This document shows positions 27,804 through 35,690 of a DNA stretch of 64,000 nucleotides, in pieces; the stretch's first letter is position 1, and each line of letters begins with the position of its first letter. Origin of the DNA: Arthrobacter sp. NicSoilB4 (GTDB lineage Bacteria; Actinomycetota; Actinomycetes; Actinomycetales; Micrococcaceae); the NCBI RefSeq assembly GCF_019977335.1, contig NZ_AP024653.1, positions 1,922,001 to 1,986,000 on the forward strand, written 5' to 3'. The translations under genes and the position numbers were made by a program. A model generated the notes under the pieces. That model did not search any database, was not told the DNA's origin, and saw nothing but the letters and a program-made list of their open reading frames with translations.

Positions 27804-28227
27804 GGTGCAGGCAGCGGGTCGCGACGCCCCAGATGACGAGGTCGGACAGCGCCGGAACCCGGATGTCCGGGTAGCGGGGGTTGTCCGCCTGCAGCACGAC
27901 GCCAGAAGCCATGATGCGCAGCCTTTTGACCGTAAGCTCGCCATCGAGGACCGCGACGACGACGCACCCGTCGCGTGGTTCGAGCGCCCGGTTCACGATC
28001 AGTTCGTCGCCGTCGCTGATCCCGGCGCCCTCCATGGAGTCCCCGGACACCCGGACAACGTAGGTGCTGGTGATGTCCTTGATGAGGTGTTCGTTGAGGT
28101 CGATCCGGCCGTCAAAATAGTCCTGGGCCGGGGAAGGGTAGCCGGCGGCAACCGGCACCGGCGAGATCAGGACAGACAGAAGAGAAGTGCCCGCGTCTAT
28201 CACGCGGGGCCCGATGATTACACCCAC
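27796..28227 (-). CDS. umuD: UmuD-type SOS mutagenesis protein (S24 peptidase)
   Basis: A 143-residue S24/LexA-like autoprotease, the partner of UmuC. The catalytic dyad is S64 in [11 protein letters not shown] and K101 in ELTVKRLRI, and the likely self-cleavage site is A28-G29 in VAAGYPSP. The start is the GTG at 28227 with AAAGG upstream. A well-preserved LexA box lies 14 bp further upstream, so the gene is part of the SOS regulon. Confidence 0.93.
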   Translation of the reverse strand: MGVIIGPRVIDAGTSLLSVLISPVPVAAGYPSPAQDYFDGRIDLNEHLIKDITSTYVVRVSGDSMEGAGISDGDELIVNRALEPRDGCVVVAVLDGELTVKRLRIMASGVVLQADNPRYPDIRVPALSDLVIWGVATRCLHHV

Positions 28228-28240
28228 AACACACCTTTAT

Positions 28241-28256
28241 TCGAATATATGTTCGA
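28241..28256 (-). promoter_or_regulatory. LexA (SOS) box upstream of umuDC
   Basis: TCGAATATATGTTCGA is an almost perfect palindrome that matches the Gram-positive LexA operator TCGAAC-N4-GTTCGA with a single difference. It lies between the umuD start and the divergent-looking upstream DNA, in the expected promoter position, so umuDC should be induced by DNA damage. Confidence 0.9.
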
Positions 28257-28303
28257 TACTTCCAGTGTAGCCCCGGGGGCGGACAGTGAATATTCTTTGC
28301 CGG

Positions 28304-28759
28304 CTAGGCGTGCGAATCCTGCCGCATTCGTGGCCGGGTCCCAAGGAGTACGAGGGAGCCCGCAGCGATCAGAGCGATGAGCCCTCCGGCGATAAGTCCA
28401 AGCATCACGCCTGGGGGCGTGTACGCCAGCACGTTCAGAGCGATAAACGCTGATAAGACGAGCACGATGAAGGCCAGGAGACAACCAACCATTGCGCGCA
28501 GCCATTTGTCGGCAGCTGAATCGAATCTGCGGTCGCGGGCGCGTATGACCAGCCGCAGTCCAATGACAGCAATGGCTTGCCAGCAGGCAATTGCGCAGAT
28601 TCCCCAGATAAGGGCAGGAACCGTGAGCGGCTCGACCTCCGGGAAGACGGCAACTGCTCTCTCCACTGCGGAGGGGAGGATCCATACCTGCGCGAACACG
28701 GTCAAGAGCAGCAGGATGCGAAGTACCGCAGCCAGCGCGGACGAGGTTCTACGCGTCAT
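28304..28759 (-). CDS. DUF2975-like four-helix membrane protein
   Basis: A 151-residue membrane protein with four hydrophobic helices: LRILLLLTVFAQVWILP, PALIWGICAIACWQAIAVIGL, AMVGCLLAFIVLVLSAFIAL and GVMLGLIAGGLIALIAAGSLVLL. The layout resembles DUF2975 proteins, which are often next to a small helix-turn-helix gene; none is seen here. AGGAG lies 8 nt before the ATG at 28759. The function is unknown. Confidence 0.7.
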   Translation of the reverse strand: MTRRTSSALAAVLRILLLLTVFAQVWILPSAVERAVAVFPEVEPLTVPALIWGICAIACWQAIAVIGLRLVIRARDRRFDSAADKWLRAMVGCLLAFIVLVLSAFIALNVLAYTPPGVMLGLIAGGLIALIAAGSLVLLGTRPRMRQDSHA

Positions 28760-29010
28760 CTTTGTCTCCTGTCGCTGCTTGGTTACCGGGAAAAGTCGCC
28801 GCCGTCCAAAAACCTTACCGACGCCTTTGCCCTAAGACACCAGCTCTATCCGCATTTTCGCCCCGTGTCCGGCAACCCTTCGGCGAGTAAGGGTCATTGG
28901 TTCCAAAACTACTCCGCAAACTTCCGACAGTTCCATGTCAAAGATAGCTCCTGCTTGCTAGGGTCGACCCTGTTGTTCCGCCCGTGAAGAATCGCCCGAA
29001 GGGAAGAGAA

Positions 29011-29715
29011 GTGAAGCCCACCCATTATGACGATTTCGCCGAGAACTATTCGGCCGAAAATGAGTCCAGCCTCCTCAACGCCTATTACGAGCGGCCGGCG
29101 ATGATTGGCCTTGCCGGCGACGTGTCAGGTCGCCGGATCCTGGACGCGGGGTGCGGTTCCGGGCCTCTGTCCGCGGCGCTGAGCGCCAAAGGCGCGATCA
29201 TGACCGGCTTCGATTCCAGTCCTGCGATGCTGGAATTGGCAAGACAGCGGCTGGGCGCGGCCGCGGACCTGCACCTGGCCGACCTCAGCAAGCCGCTCCC
29301 TTTCGCAGACCGGTCCTTCGACGACGTCGTCTCGTCCCTGGTACTGCACTATTTGGAGGACTGGTCAGCACCTCTTGCCGAACTGCGTCGCGTGCTGAAG
29401 CCGGGCGGCCGCCTGATCCTGTCGGTCAACCACCCCACGGTCAGCGTCGTCAACCACCCAACCGAGGACTACTTCGCCGTCCGGCAGTACTCGGAGGATT
29501 ACGAGTTCGATGGCGAGCCCGCAGTCCTGACCTTCTGGCACCGGCCCCTTCACGCGATGATCAACGACTTCACGTCGGCGGGATACCGCGTAGCCACCGT
29601 GAGCGAACCAGCGCCAGCTCCAGACACGCCGCACGAACTCCTTCCGCCGCGCATCCTCAACGGCGAGAGGACAGCGTTCTTGTCCTTCATCTTCTTCGTC
29701 CTCGAAGCGAACTAA
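29011..29715 (+). CDS. Class I SAM-dependent methyltransferase
   Basis: A 234-residue methyltransferase. Motif I is RILDAGCGSGPLSAAL, followed by TGFDSSPAMLELAR and the post-motif region FDDVVSSLVLHYLEDW and LKPGGRLILSV. It belongs to the broad UbiE/type 11 group, and the substrate cannot be told. I chose the GTG at 29011 because AAGGGA lies 6 nt upstream; an earlier GTG at 28984 lacks a site. GC content of the upstream 200 bp is somewhat lower than average. Confidence 0.85.
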   Translation: MKPTHYDDFAENYSAENESSLLNAYYERPAMIGLAGDVSGRRILDAGCGSGPLSAALSAKGAIMTGFDSSPAMLELARQRLGAAADLHLADLSKPLPFADRSFDDVVSSLVLHYLEDWSAPLAELRRVLKPGGRLILSVNHPTVSVVNHPTEDYFAVRQYSEDYEFDGEPAVLTFWHRPLHAMINDFTSAGYRVATVSEPAPAPDTPHELLPPRILNGERTAFLSFIFFVLEAN

Positions 29716-29767
29716 GTCAGCACCCGAACCGCCATGCCCGTTGCCAGCACCTGTACGAAGGCGCCGA

Positions 29768-30295
29768 TCAGGCCGAAGCAGCCGTAGCGACCCAGTACCG
29801 GCGCTTGCCGTTGCGGGTGTCCTCGTAGATGCCGCCGTTCTTTTTTATGGTCGCCCGGGATCCGGAGTTGTCCTCGTCGCAGGTCAGGAGAACACGGGTG
29901 AGTCCAAGTTCCCGGGCAATCGGCAGGGCAGCAGCCAGCGCCTTCGCGGCATGGCCGCGACGCCTCGCGGAAGGCCTCACGCTGTACCCGATGTGCCCAC
30001 CCTCGTTGAGGAGGAAATCGTTCAACTCGTGCCGGATCGCCAGCGAGCCAAGGAATGTCTCACCCTCCACGATCCACAGATACGTGCAGGGCACGTACCC
30101 GGGCTTCCGCGGGCTCTCCGGCAGAGCGCCCCTGACGAGTGCGTCGACAAAGCGGCGGAACGACCGGGCATCTCTGAGTTCTTCGAGAGGCCAGTCCTCC
30201 GCGCCCGCACCGTGCAGGTGGGCGCCGTCGAACTCTTTGGTTCCTTCCAGCCAGGAGGATTGGTAGCTGTCGTCCGGTGCGATAAGGATGGGCAT
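29768..30295 (-). CDS. GNAT family N-acetyltransferase
   Basis: A 175-residue acetyltransferase. The acetyl-CoA-binding motif A is HIGYSVRPSARRRGHAAKAL, followed by LGLTRVLLTCDEDNSGSRATIKKNGG, as in RimJ/RimL-like and YkkB-type members. The substrate is unknown. The start is the ATG at 30295, with TACGAT 6 nt upstream, so the mRNA is probably leaderless. The gene is divergent from the SDR gene across only 37 bp. Confidence 0.85.
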   Translation of the reverse strand: MPILIAPDDSYQSSWLEGTKEFDGAHLHGAGAEDWPLEELRDARSFRRFVDALVRGALPESPRKPGYVPCTYLWIVEGETFLGSLAIRHELNDFLLNEGGHIGYSVRPSARRRGHAAKALAAALPIARELGLTRVLLTCDEDNSGSRATIKKNGGIYEDTRNGKRRYWVATAASA

Positions 30296-30301
30296 CAAGA
30301 G

Positions 30302-30307
30302 ATCGTA
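30302..30307 (-). promoter_or_regulatory. -10 element TACGAT, leaderless start of the GNAT gene
   Basis: On the minus strand TACGAT is followed by 6 nt and the ATG at 30295. It lies 13 bp from the oppositely oriented -10 element at 30321. Confidence 0.55.
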
Positions 30308-30320
30308 CGTGAAATCCGGC

Positions 30321-30326
30321 TACCCT
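30321..30326 (+). promoter_or_regulatory. -10 element TACCCT, leaderless start of the SDR gene
   Basis: TACCCT is followed by 6 nt and the ATG at 30333. The position expected for its -35 element falls on the -10 element of the divergent GNAT promoter. Confidence 0.55.
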
Positions 30327-30332
30327 GAGCGG

Positions 30333-31022
30333 ATGAAGAAGCTCGCTGTCGTTACGGGCGCTAACCGAGGTCTGGGTCTGTCCCTGGTGGATGAGTTTTC
30401 GGAGTCCGGTTGGGACGTCATCGCCATCGCGCGGTCACCTCGGCCCGAGAACACCGGCGCCGACCCACACGACGTCGTAACAGTCCGTCAGGATGTTCGA
30501 TCCGACGTTGCTGCAGGACTTCTTGAAGTGCTGAACGGCCGCCCTGTCGACTTACTGATCAATAACGCGGCCCAGGGAGCGCCCCATGGTGAACTCGGGT
30601 CAATTCCCCCTGCAGGGATCTTGAACTCAGTTGACGTGAACGTTGCCGGTCCACTGCGCCTTGTGCAGTTCCTCTTGCCGAACCTGTTGGCGGCCCCCGA
30701 TTCGATCATCATCAACATGACGTCCCGGCTGGGATCCCTTGCTGCCCAGGCCAACGGTGACTTCTCACATCTGTCGACGAGTTATGCCTACAAAATCTCC
30801 AAAGCCGCGCAGAACATGCTGACCGTCTCGTTGGCTCAGGACCTGCAGGGCCGCGTTCGCTGCTGGGCAGTACATCCGGGCAAACTTGCAACTGACTTGG
30901 GACAGGCCGACGCGTCCAAAGATCCACGCACCGCCGCTCGCCAACTGCGCGAGCTGGTCGAATCAGGTGTCCGGACTTCCCCCCGCTTCTGTTCGCTCGG
31001 TGAACAGGATCTCCCCTGGTAG
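30333..31022 (+). CDS. Short-chain dehydrogenase/reductase
   Basis: A 229-residue classical SDR. The NAD(P)-binding motif is VVTGANRGLGLSL (TGxxxGxG), NNAAQG is the structural NNAG variant, the catalytic serine is in IINMTSRLGS, and the active-site YxxxK is YAYKISK. The substrate is unknown. The start at 30333 is set by TACCCT plus 6 nt; a 15-codon upstream extension would overlap the divergent GNAT gene. Confidence 0.88.
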   Translation: MKKLAVVTGANRGLGLSLVDEFSESGWDVIAIARSPRPENTGADPHDVVTVRQDVRSDVAAGLLEVLNGRPVDLLINNAAQGAPHGELGSIPPAGILNSVDVNVAGPLRLVQFLLPNLLAAPDSIIINMTSRLGSLAAQANGDFSHLSTSYAYKISKAAQNMLTVSLAQDLQGRVRCWAVHPGKLATDLGQADASKDPRTAARQLRELVESGVRTSPRFCSLGEQDLPW

Positions 31023-31201
31023 TGCAGAGTTGTTGGCCCCGGCTTCGGCTTCGGCTTCGGGCAGGAGAATGGCCTGTTCCGCCGGCCTCCGGGAGTGCTT
31101 CACTGAAAGGTACGACGGCGGCTCGGTCGCCTTTCGCCGCCACCGGAGGTACTCGAATGCGCAAGTTCGTCCAAGAGGCCCCGTCAGCGGGGGAACCGCC
31201 T

Positions 31202-32143
31202 TCAGAATGCGGGCAGGCTGACGAAGTACTCCTGCTGGACCGGGCAGCGGCCCATTTTCTGCGCTGTGCGGAGCGAGGGAGTGTTTTTCGCGTGGATGTG
31301 GCCCCAGACGGTGTCCGCTCCCGAGCGTTGGCCGGCCAGGAACGTGGACTGGATCGCTGGAGCCAAGCCCTTGCCACGCCAGCGTTCGGTCAGGAACACG
31401 TCCAGCATGCAGACGGCACGTCTGCCAAAGAGCGGTGAGATGGTGGCCGCCGCCAATCCTGCAAAGCCGTGGTCGTCCCGGAGTGACATCAGCAAGCCGT
31501 GGTCTGCCGCGTCCTGGAGTCCCGCCTGGTCGGACTCTGAAACAAATGGGGCGAGTTCCGGGGCGCCGGACCGCCACGCTCGATGTTCGCGCTGGTAATC
31601 GGCGAACACTTCGGCCGCCGCTTCCGGCCACGAGATCGTTAAGGCCGCGGTCACGTCCCGTTCGTCGGCTCCGGCTGCCGCGCTGAGGGACCCGGCCATG
31701 ACTGTTGCCCAGCTTTCCGCGGAGGACAGGTCGAGGCCTGACTGCTCCCAGAATGTGAAGCCACGCACTCCGACGCTGCGGTAAGCCTGCGCCACTTGGG
31801 CTGCGAGTGCATTCACTGCGTCAACGTTGTTCACCCGGGCAGTGGTTTTGACCGCCACGAAGGGGAAGGCCGGATCAAGGTTGAGGTATCGGAGGCCTGA
31901 GACGATAGTGCTGTCGTCACTGGCTTCAAGTAACCGCTCGGTCATGTCCCATGTGCTGACGTTGACTTCCAGCCGGCCGATTCTGGCCGCCACGACGTCC
32001 GGTGACGCAAGCGCGGCGAGGGATCCGATGTCGTCGATCTCGGCCCGCGCTGCGTCCTTAGCGCCGAACCCGGCCGGAAGGTATTCCAATACCGGGCGGG
32101 CGAAAGCGGCGAGTCGGTGGGCCGGAAGGTCAAAAGGGCTCAT
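31202..32143 (-). CDS. GNAT family N-acetyltransferase, two-part protein
   Basis: A 313-residue protein. The C-terminal third looks like a GNAT acetyl-CoA-binding domain: MLDVFLTERWRGKGLAPAIQSTFL, then TVWGHIHAKNTPSLRTAQKMG. The N-terminal part (about 1-190) has repeated strand-helix units and may be a degenerate GNAT domain. The substrate is unknown. The ATG at 32143 has no strong ribosome binding site. The 178 bp downstream, up to the SDR gene, hold a short CGGCTT repeat and nothing coding that I can support. Confidence 0.75.
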   Translation of the reverse strand: MSPFDLPAHRLAAFARPVLEYLPAGFGAKDAARAEIDDIGSLAALASPDVVAARIGRLEVNVSTWDMTERLLEASDDSTIVSGLRYLNLDPAFPFVAVKTTARVNNVDAVNALAAQVAQAYRSVGVRGFTFWEQSGLDLSSAESWATVMAGSLSAAAGADERDVTAALTISWPEAAAEVFADYQREHRAWRSGAPELAPFVSESDQAGLQDAADHGLLMSLRDDHGFAGLAAATISPLFGRRAVCMLDVFLTERWRGKGLAPAIQSTFLAGQRSGADTVWGHIHAKNTPSLRTAQKMGRCPVQQEYFVSLPAF

Positions 32144-32218
32144 CGTTACCGATCTTTTTTATGGATTTGGATGCCTATGGCCGGACCACATTCCGCGGCG
32201 ACAGGGTAGCCAGAAAGA

Positions 32219-32854
32219 CTAGGGGGTTCTGTAGGGAGTGCGGAAGAGGGTGACTCCCCATTCGGAGTTGTGCAGCACGATACTGGCTTCGTGTTGCACG
32301 AACTGGAGCGGGGCCTGGACATACCGTGCCATCCGCTGCTGTTCCTCGTCCCACGGGAAGTTGCACGTACCCACAAACGCTTCGAGTGTCCCTGGATCCG
32401 GCGTGATCGTTTCGCCGGAAATGCTGACCCTGACCATGTACGAGGCGCATGGGATCCGCACGGTCATCATGGTGTGGCCGCCAAGGCTGCCGAACCTTAC
32501 CGCGTAGTCGCCAGAGCTCAACCCCGGACCGCGGGGCACAGTAGCCGGCTGCATGGACCCGGACGTGAAGTACTGACACTCCGGCGTTCCGGTGGCCGCG
32601 GCGTCCTCAGCACCCTGCGGCAAGCATTCATCTGCACGCTGCCCGGCAGGGGCTGGCGGCACCGGCGGGACCGGCGCGAGGGTCATGCCTGGTGACAGCT
32701 GGGCGCCCGTCGAAGGTGCGGCCGAGGCAGCCGGCAGCTGGGCGGCCGCTTGTATGTTGGCGTCCGCGCTTGTGGACGGCGCCGCGCAGGCTGCGGTCAC
32801 GGCGATGACGGCGAGGCAAGGCAGCGACAGCAGCGCCGGCGTCGTGCGTTTCAG
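32219..32854 (-). CDS. Putative lipoprotein, CTG start coupled to upstream gene
   Basis: A 211-residue secreted protein. If translation begins at the CTG at 32854, the N-terminus is a lipoprotein signal: basic KR at residues 2-3, a hydrophobic stretch, and TAAC as lipobox with Cys21. CTG overlaps the TGA of the upstream RibD-like gene as CTGA, equivalent to the common ATGA coupling. No ATG, GTG or TTG occurs between the upstream in-frame stop and that point, and a start at the internal GTG would remove the signal. The mature part begins Ala/Pro-rich and has a domain with conserved-looking cysteines (ADECLPQ, PECQYF, IPCASYMV, VGTCNFPW). The family is unknown to me. Confidence 0.65.
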   Translation of the reverse strand: MKRTTPALLSLPCLAVIAVTAACAAPSTSADANIQAAAQLPAASAAPSTGAQLSPGMTLAPVPPVPPAPAGQRADECLPQGAEDAAATGTPECQYFTSGSMQPATVPRGPGLSSGDYAVRFGSLGGHTMMTVRIPCASYMVRVSISGETITPDPGTLEAFVGTCNFPWDEEQQRMARYVQAPLQFVQHEASIVLHNSEWGVTLFRTPYRTP

Positions 32855-33441
32855 CGGATTACCCGGTAGCGCACGTGGGTGACGAGGCCGGTGCCGCTCA
32901 CTTCCGTCGGTTCAAGCTTTAGGTTCGCGACGCCGTCCAGCAGCCGCTCGCCCGCTCCCAGGACGATGGGTGCGATGTGGAGCCGCAGCTCGTCGATCAG
33001 TCCCGCGGAAAGGAATTGGCGGACGGTCTGCGCTCCTCCGGCAATGGCCACGTCTTTGCTGCCGGCTGCCGTCCGCGCCTGGGCCAGGGCCGATTCGATC
33101 CCATCGGTCACGAAGGTGAACGTTGTGCCGCCCTGCATCTCCAGGGGCTCGCGTGGTTGATGGGTGAGCACGTACACGGGTGCGTGATACGGCGGGTCCT
33201 CTCCCCACCAGCCCCGCCATTCCTCAGCCCACGTCCCCGGGCCGGCGAACATGTTCCGTCCCATGATGTACGCGCCGGCGGCGAGGATGCCTTCGCGTGC
33301 GGCTGCGTTGGCCTGCGACTCTTCGAACTGCCACCTGTGCAGCAGTTCGCCACCTTCGCCCAGGGGGTCCGTCATGCTTTGGTTCGGACCCGAGGCGAAT
33401 CCGTCGAGGGAGATGGTCAGGTCGCACGTGACTTGGCTCAT
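32851..33441 (-). CDS. RibD C-terminal/dihydrofolate reductase-like protein
   Basis: A 196-residue member of the RibD C-terminal reductase superfamily. It has VTCDLTISLDGFASGPNQS at the N-terminus, GAYIMGRNMFAGPG, DVAIAGGAQTVRQFL and the APIVLGAGERLL motif. The ATG at 33441 lies 6 nt from CATGAT, a near-match -10 element. Its stop overlaps the CTG start of a lipoprotein gene. A link between an NADPH-type reductase fold and a lipoprotein is not obvious. Confidence 0.85.
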   Translation of the reverse strand: MSQVTCDLTISLDGFASGPNQSMTDPLGEGGELLHRWQFEESQANAAAREGILAAGAYIMGRNMFAGPGTWAEEWRGWWGEDPPYHAPVYVLTHQPREPLEMQGGTTFTFVTDGIESALAQARTAAGSKDVAIAGGAQTVRQFLSAGLIDELRLHIAPIVLGAGERLLDGVANLKLEPTEVSGTGLVTHVRYRVIR

Positions 33442-33601
33442 GCGCCCATCATGCCACCACTTGGCGGTCTGGGTCCGGCTCCGCGGAAGCAATTGCAGTG
33501 CACTTCGTTAGCTTGCTCACGTCGCGGGCATTCGAAGAATATCCGGCCGTGGCGGGCCCCATACTGGGAATGACCCCGGCGGATTCTCTCCACCGCCAGG
33601 C

Positions 33602-33895
33602 ATGAGGAGGGTCCATGAAAACTTGAAAATTCTGCAGAGCACTGTGAAAAACACGGTCACGAACGAGTACTTTCCCGCCACTGCGGTGCTGGCCGGAGTG
33701 CTCTTGTTCTGGGGCCTGGGGCTCTTTGGCGGGCTGTCGCTGCTGAGCAACTACCAGTCGTTGCTGACCACGCTCAGCTGGCTGCTCTTCGTCTATGCCG
33801 CGGCTGTGCTGACGCCCCTCGCGGGGCTTATCGCCGTGGTGGACCTGTCACGCCGCTGGCTGCGGAACCGGACGCCGGGCGCCGGGGGAGCGTAA
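33602..33895 (+). CDS. Small membrane protein with two TM helices
   Basis: A protein of up to 97 residues with two hydrophobic helices (AVLAGVLLFWGLGLFGGLSLL and WLLFVYAAAVLTPLAGLIAVV) and a basic C-terminus RRWLRNRTPG. The start is uncertain: the ATG at 33602 has a poor site, while AGGAGG at 33605 could serve a TTG or GTG further in. The function is unknown. The gene converges on the Sua5-like gene. Confidence 0.6.
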   Translation: MRRVHENLKILQSTVKNTVTNEYFPATAVLAGVLLFWGLGLFGGLSLLSNYQSLLTTLSWLLFVYAAAVLTPLAGLIAVVDLSRRWLRNRTPGAGGA

Positions 33896-33911
33896 GGCGA
33901 CCCGCACTCTT

Positions 33912-33959
33912 CGAACCGCGCTTTATTCGAACTGCGCCCTATTCGAACCCCGCCCTATT
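33912..33959. repeat. Three tandem copies of a 16-bp unit
   Basis: Three head-to-tail 16-bp units begin with CGAAC and end with CTATT or TTATT (units at 33912, 33928 and 33944), and a fourth begins with CGAA. They lie between the convergent membrane-protein and Sua5-like genes, and the last unit covers the Sua5 stop codon. Confidence 0.8.
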
Positions 33960-34575
33960 CGAAGCGAGTCGGGTCGCCCATGCCGCGCCGGACGATTTCC
34001 GCGGTGCCGCCGGAGTAGTCAATAACGGTAGTGGGCTCGGAGCCACAGTCCCCGGAGTCGATCACGGCGTCCACCACATGCTCAAGCCGTTCCTTGATTT
34101 CCCAGCCCTGGGTCAGGGGCTCGTCCTCGTCAGGCAGCAACAGTGTGCTCGAGAGCAGCGGCTCGCCCAGTTCGGCCAGCAAGGCCTGGACCACCCGGTT
34201 GTCCGGGATGCGCACGCCGACCGTCTTCTTCTTCGGGTGCAGCAGCCGCTTCGGGACTTCCTTGGTGGCGGGCAGGATGAAGGTGTAGCTTCCGGGCGTG
34301 ACGGCCTTGATGCTGCGGAACACATCGTTGTCGATCATCACGAACTGTCCCAGCTGCGCAAAGTCCTTGCAGACCAGTGTGAAATGGTGCTTGCTATCAA
34401 GCTGGCGGATGCTCCGGATCCGGTCCAGGGCCTCCTTGTTCCCGATCTGCGCGCCGAGGGCGTAACACGAATCGGTGGGATACGCGATCAGCCCGCCGGA
34501 GCGGACGATTTCCACCGCCTGGCTGATCGAGCGCGCCTGGGGGTTTTCGGGGTGAACATCGAAGTATCTCGCCAT
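33955..34575 (-). CDS. Sua5/YciO/YrdC-family protein (threonylcarbamoyl-AMP synthase-like)
   Basis: A 206-residue protein of the Sua5/YciO/YrdC family. The N-terminus GGLIAYPTDSCYALGAQIGNKEAL and SKHHFTLVCKDFAQLG resemble the YciO branch, and TFILPATKEVPKRLL and TVGVRIPDNRVVQALL follow. The family binds RNA and ATP, and true Sua5 makes threonylcarbamoyl-AMP for tRNA t6A. Whether this YciO-like member does so is uncertain. The start at 34575 lies 6 nt from TAAGCT, a leaderless layout. Confidence 0.88.
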   Translation of the reverse strand: MARYFDVHPENPQARSISQAVEIVRSGGLIAYPTDSCYALGAQIGNKEALDRIRSIRQLDSKHHFTLVCKDFAQLGQFVMIDNDVFRSIKAVTPGSYTFILPATKEVPKRLLHPKKKTVGVRIPDNRVVQALLAELGEPLLSSTLLLPDEDEPLTQGWEIKERLEHVVDAVIDSGDCGSEPTTVIDYSGGTAEIVRRGMGDPTRFE

Positions 34576-34581
34576 GGGACG

Positions 34582-34587
34582 AGCTTA
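34582..34587 (-). promoter_or_regulatory. -10 element TAAGCT, leaderless start of the Sua5-like gene
   Basis: On the minus strand TAAGCT is followed by 6 nt and the ATG at 34575, with no ribosome binding site in between. Confidence 0.55.
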
Positions 34588-34627
34588 CGCCCGACGGCGG
34601 GGCGCCGCCTGACGACCGGGCCGCATG

Positions 34628-34822
34628 TCAGGCGCCGGCGAGCCCCGAAAACATGACGGACATCGCTGCCGCGGACACGAGTTCCAGGAACGCGTTGCCG
34701 TTGTCCCGGCGAGTGCGAGGGTGGATCCGACGGAGCAGGAGGAAGGCCCACAGCACCGCTGACACCCCGAAGGCAATCGCCAGGACAAGCACAGCCTTCC
34801 TAGAGATTCGTCGTGTCCGCAA
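34628..34822 (-). CDS. Possible small membrane protein
   Basis: An open frame of up to 64 codons encodes a hydrophobic helix (AVLVLAIAFGVSAVLWAFLLL) followed by a basic stretch and a second weaker hydrophobic segment. The only outer start is a TTG at 34822; an internal GTG near AVLV lies too close to AGGAAGG to use it. I cannot assign a family. The coding status is uncertain, but helix plus positive-inside charge is plausible. Confidence 0.4.
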   Translation of the reverse strand: MRTRRISRKAVLVLAIAFGVSAVLWAFLLLRRIHPRTRRDNGNAFLELVSAAAMSVMFSGLAGA

Positions 34823-34913
34823 AGCGTAAGACGCTGGAAAAAGGAAAGTCGCTACGAAATCTGCCGGATTTTGTCCTTGGTGCCAGTAACACGCAATGGC
34901 GCGATCAGTGTTT

Positions 34914-34919
34914 TATAGT
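34914..34919 (+). promoter_or_regulatory. -10 element TATAGT, leaderless start
   Basis: TATAGT, close to the general TATAAT consensus, is followed by exactly 6 nt and the ATG at 34926. The surrounding DNA is AT-richer than average. Confidence 0.6.
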
Positions 34920-34925
34920 CGAGCC

Positions 34926-35651
34926 ATGATGATGTTCCCCTTGGACAGCAGTGAGCCCAGCGATTTTAGTGGCGTAGATTTTGCGGCATATTTCCAGGGG
35001 CCATCCGTCTACGACGGCAAAGCGGTTAGCAATCGTGTTATGGATCTCGTTGAGCAGTATCTGACCCAAATGGGGCTCTCCAGTCGACGATGCTTTCACG
35101 GAGGTTTTGGCGCGGCAGCAGGAGGTCCCGCTTTCCCGGAAGTCTTGCTATGGGTGCAGGAGCACTGGGAGTTCTTGGCTGGGGCGGCATCTGTGGTGTT
35201 GGCTCGGGTGGCAAATATCCGTGACAAGTGGCGGAAGCTGAAGAAGGCGTGGGAAGAACGGATCCTCGATCCCTACAAGCCCTCTGTCCTGGTTGAGTTA
35301 GGCGCACGAACCCAAAGTGACGGTGACGAAGGACGGACAGAGGCAGCACAGTCCTTCCGTGCTCTCTTGACGCACGTGCCCGACATTAGTGAGCTGCTTC
35401 GGCGTGAGCTACCAGACCAGACGTTCACCATGGTGGTTCGAACCCTCGGGCCGACTCCTGCCAACACGTACGCTCACTTCAACGCTCCGGATGCGAAGCA
35501 ATCTGACGTTACTAAGGTTGTTCGCTACTTGGAAAAGCAGGACCTCCAAGAAGGCTACTCAACGCTCCGTCTGTATCGAAAATTTGGTTTCCTCAGAAGG
35601 GTCGAGTCAAGTGAAAGTGGCGACGATTTCGTGCGCATGACGGTGCGCTAA
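34926..35651 (+). CDS. Hypothetical protein in low-GC accessory region
   Basis: A 241-residue protein with no family that I recognise. The first half has a moderately hydrophobic helix (HWEFLAGAASVVLARVA) followed by a strongly basic helix (RDKWRKLKKAWEERIL). The second half has alternating strands and helices ending SGDDFVRMTVR. The start at 34926 is chosen by TATAGT plus 6 nt over an ATG ten codons earlier. Codon use is less GC-biased than in the flanking genes, which points to recent acquisition. It faces the DUF4145 gene and lies next to a decayed recombinase. Confidence 0.65.
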   Translation: MMMFPLDSSEPSDFSGVDFAAYFQGPSVYDGKAVSNRVMDLVEQYLTQMGLSSRRCFHGGFGAAAGGPAFPEVLLWVQEHWEFLAGAASVVLARVANIRDKWRKLKKAWEERILDPYKPSVLVELGARTQSDGDEGRTEAAQSFRALLTHVPDISELLRRELPDQTFTMVVRTLGPTPANTYAHFNAPDAKQSDVTKVVRYLEKQDLQEGYSTLRLYRKFGFLRRVESSESGDDFVRMTVR

Positions 35652-35690
35652 ACGACAGCACCGCCTACGTTCAAGAGGAACATCGTGAGG

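Noticed and set aside
29716..29767. Short hydrophobic frame after the methyltransferase gene on the minus strand
   Set aside because: It is an alternative frame at the end of the GNAT gene and too short to support.
31023..31201. Small gene between the SDR and GNAT genes
   Set aside because: A CGGCTT trinucleotide-type repeat and a short GC hairpin are visible, but no frame has a start signal or protein-like composition.
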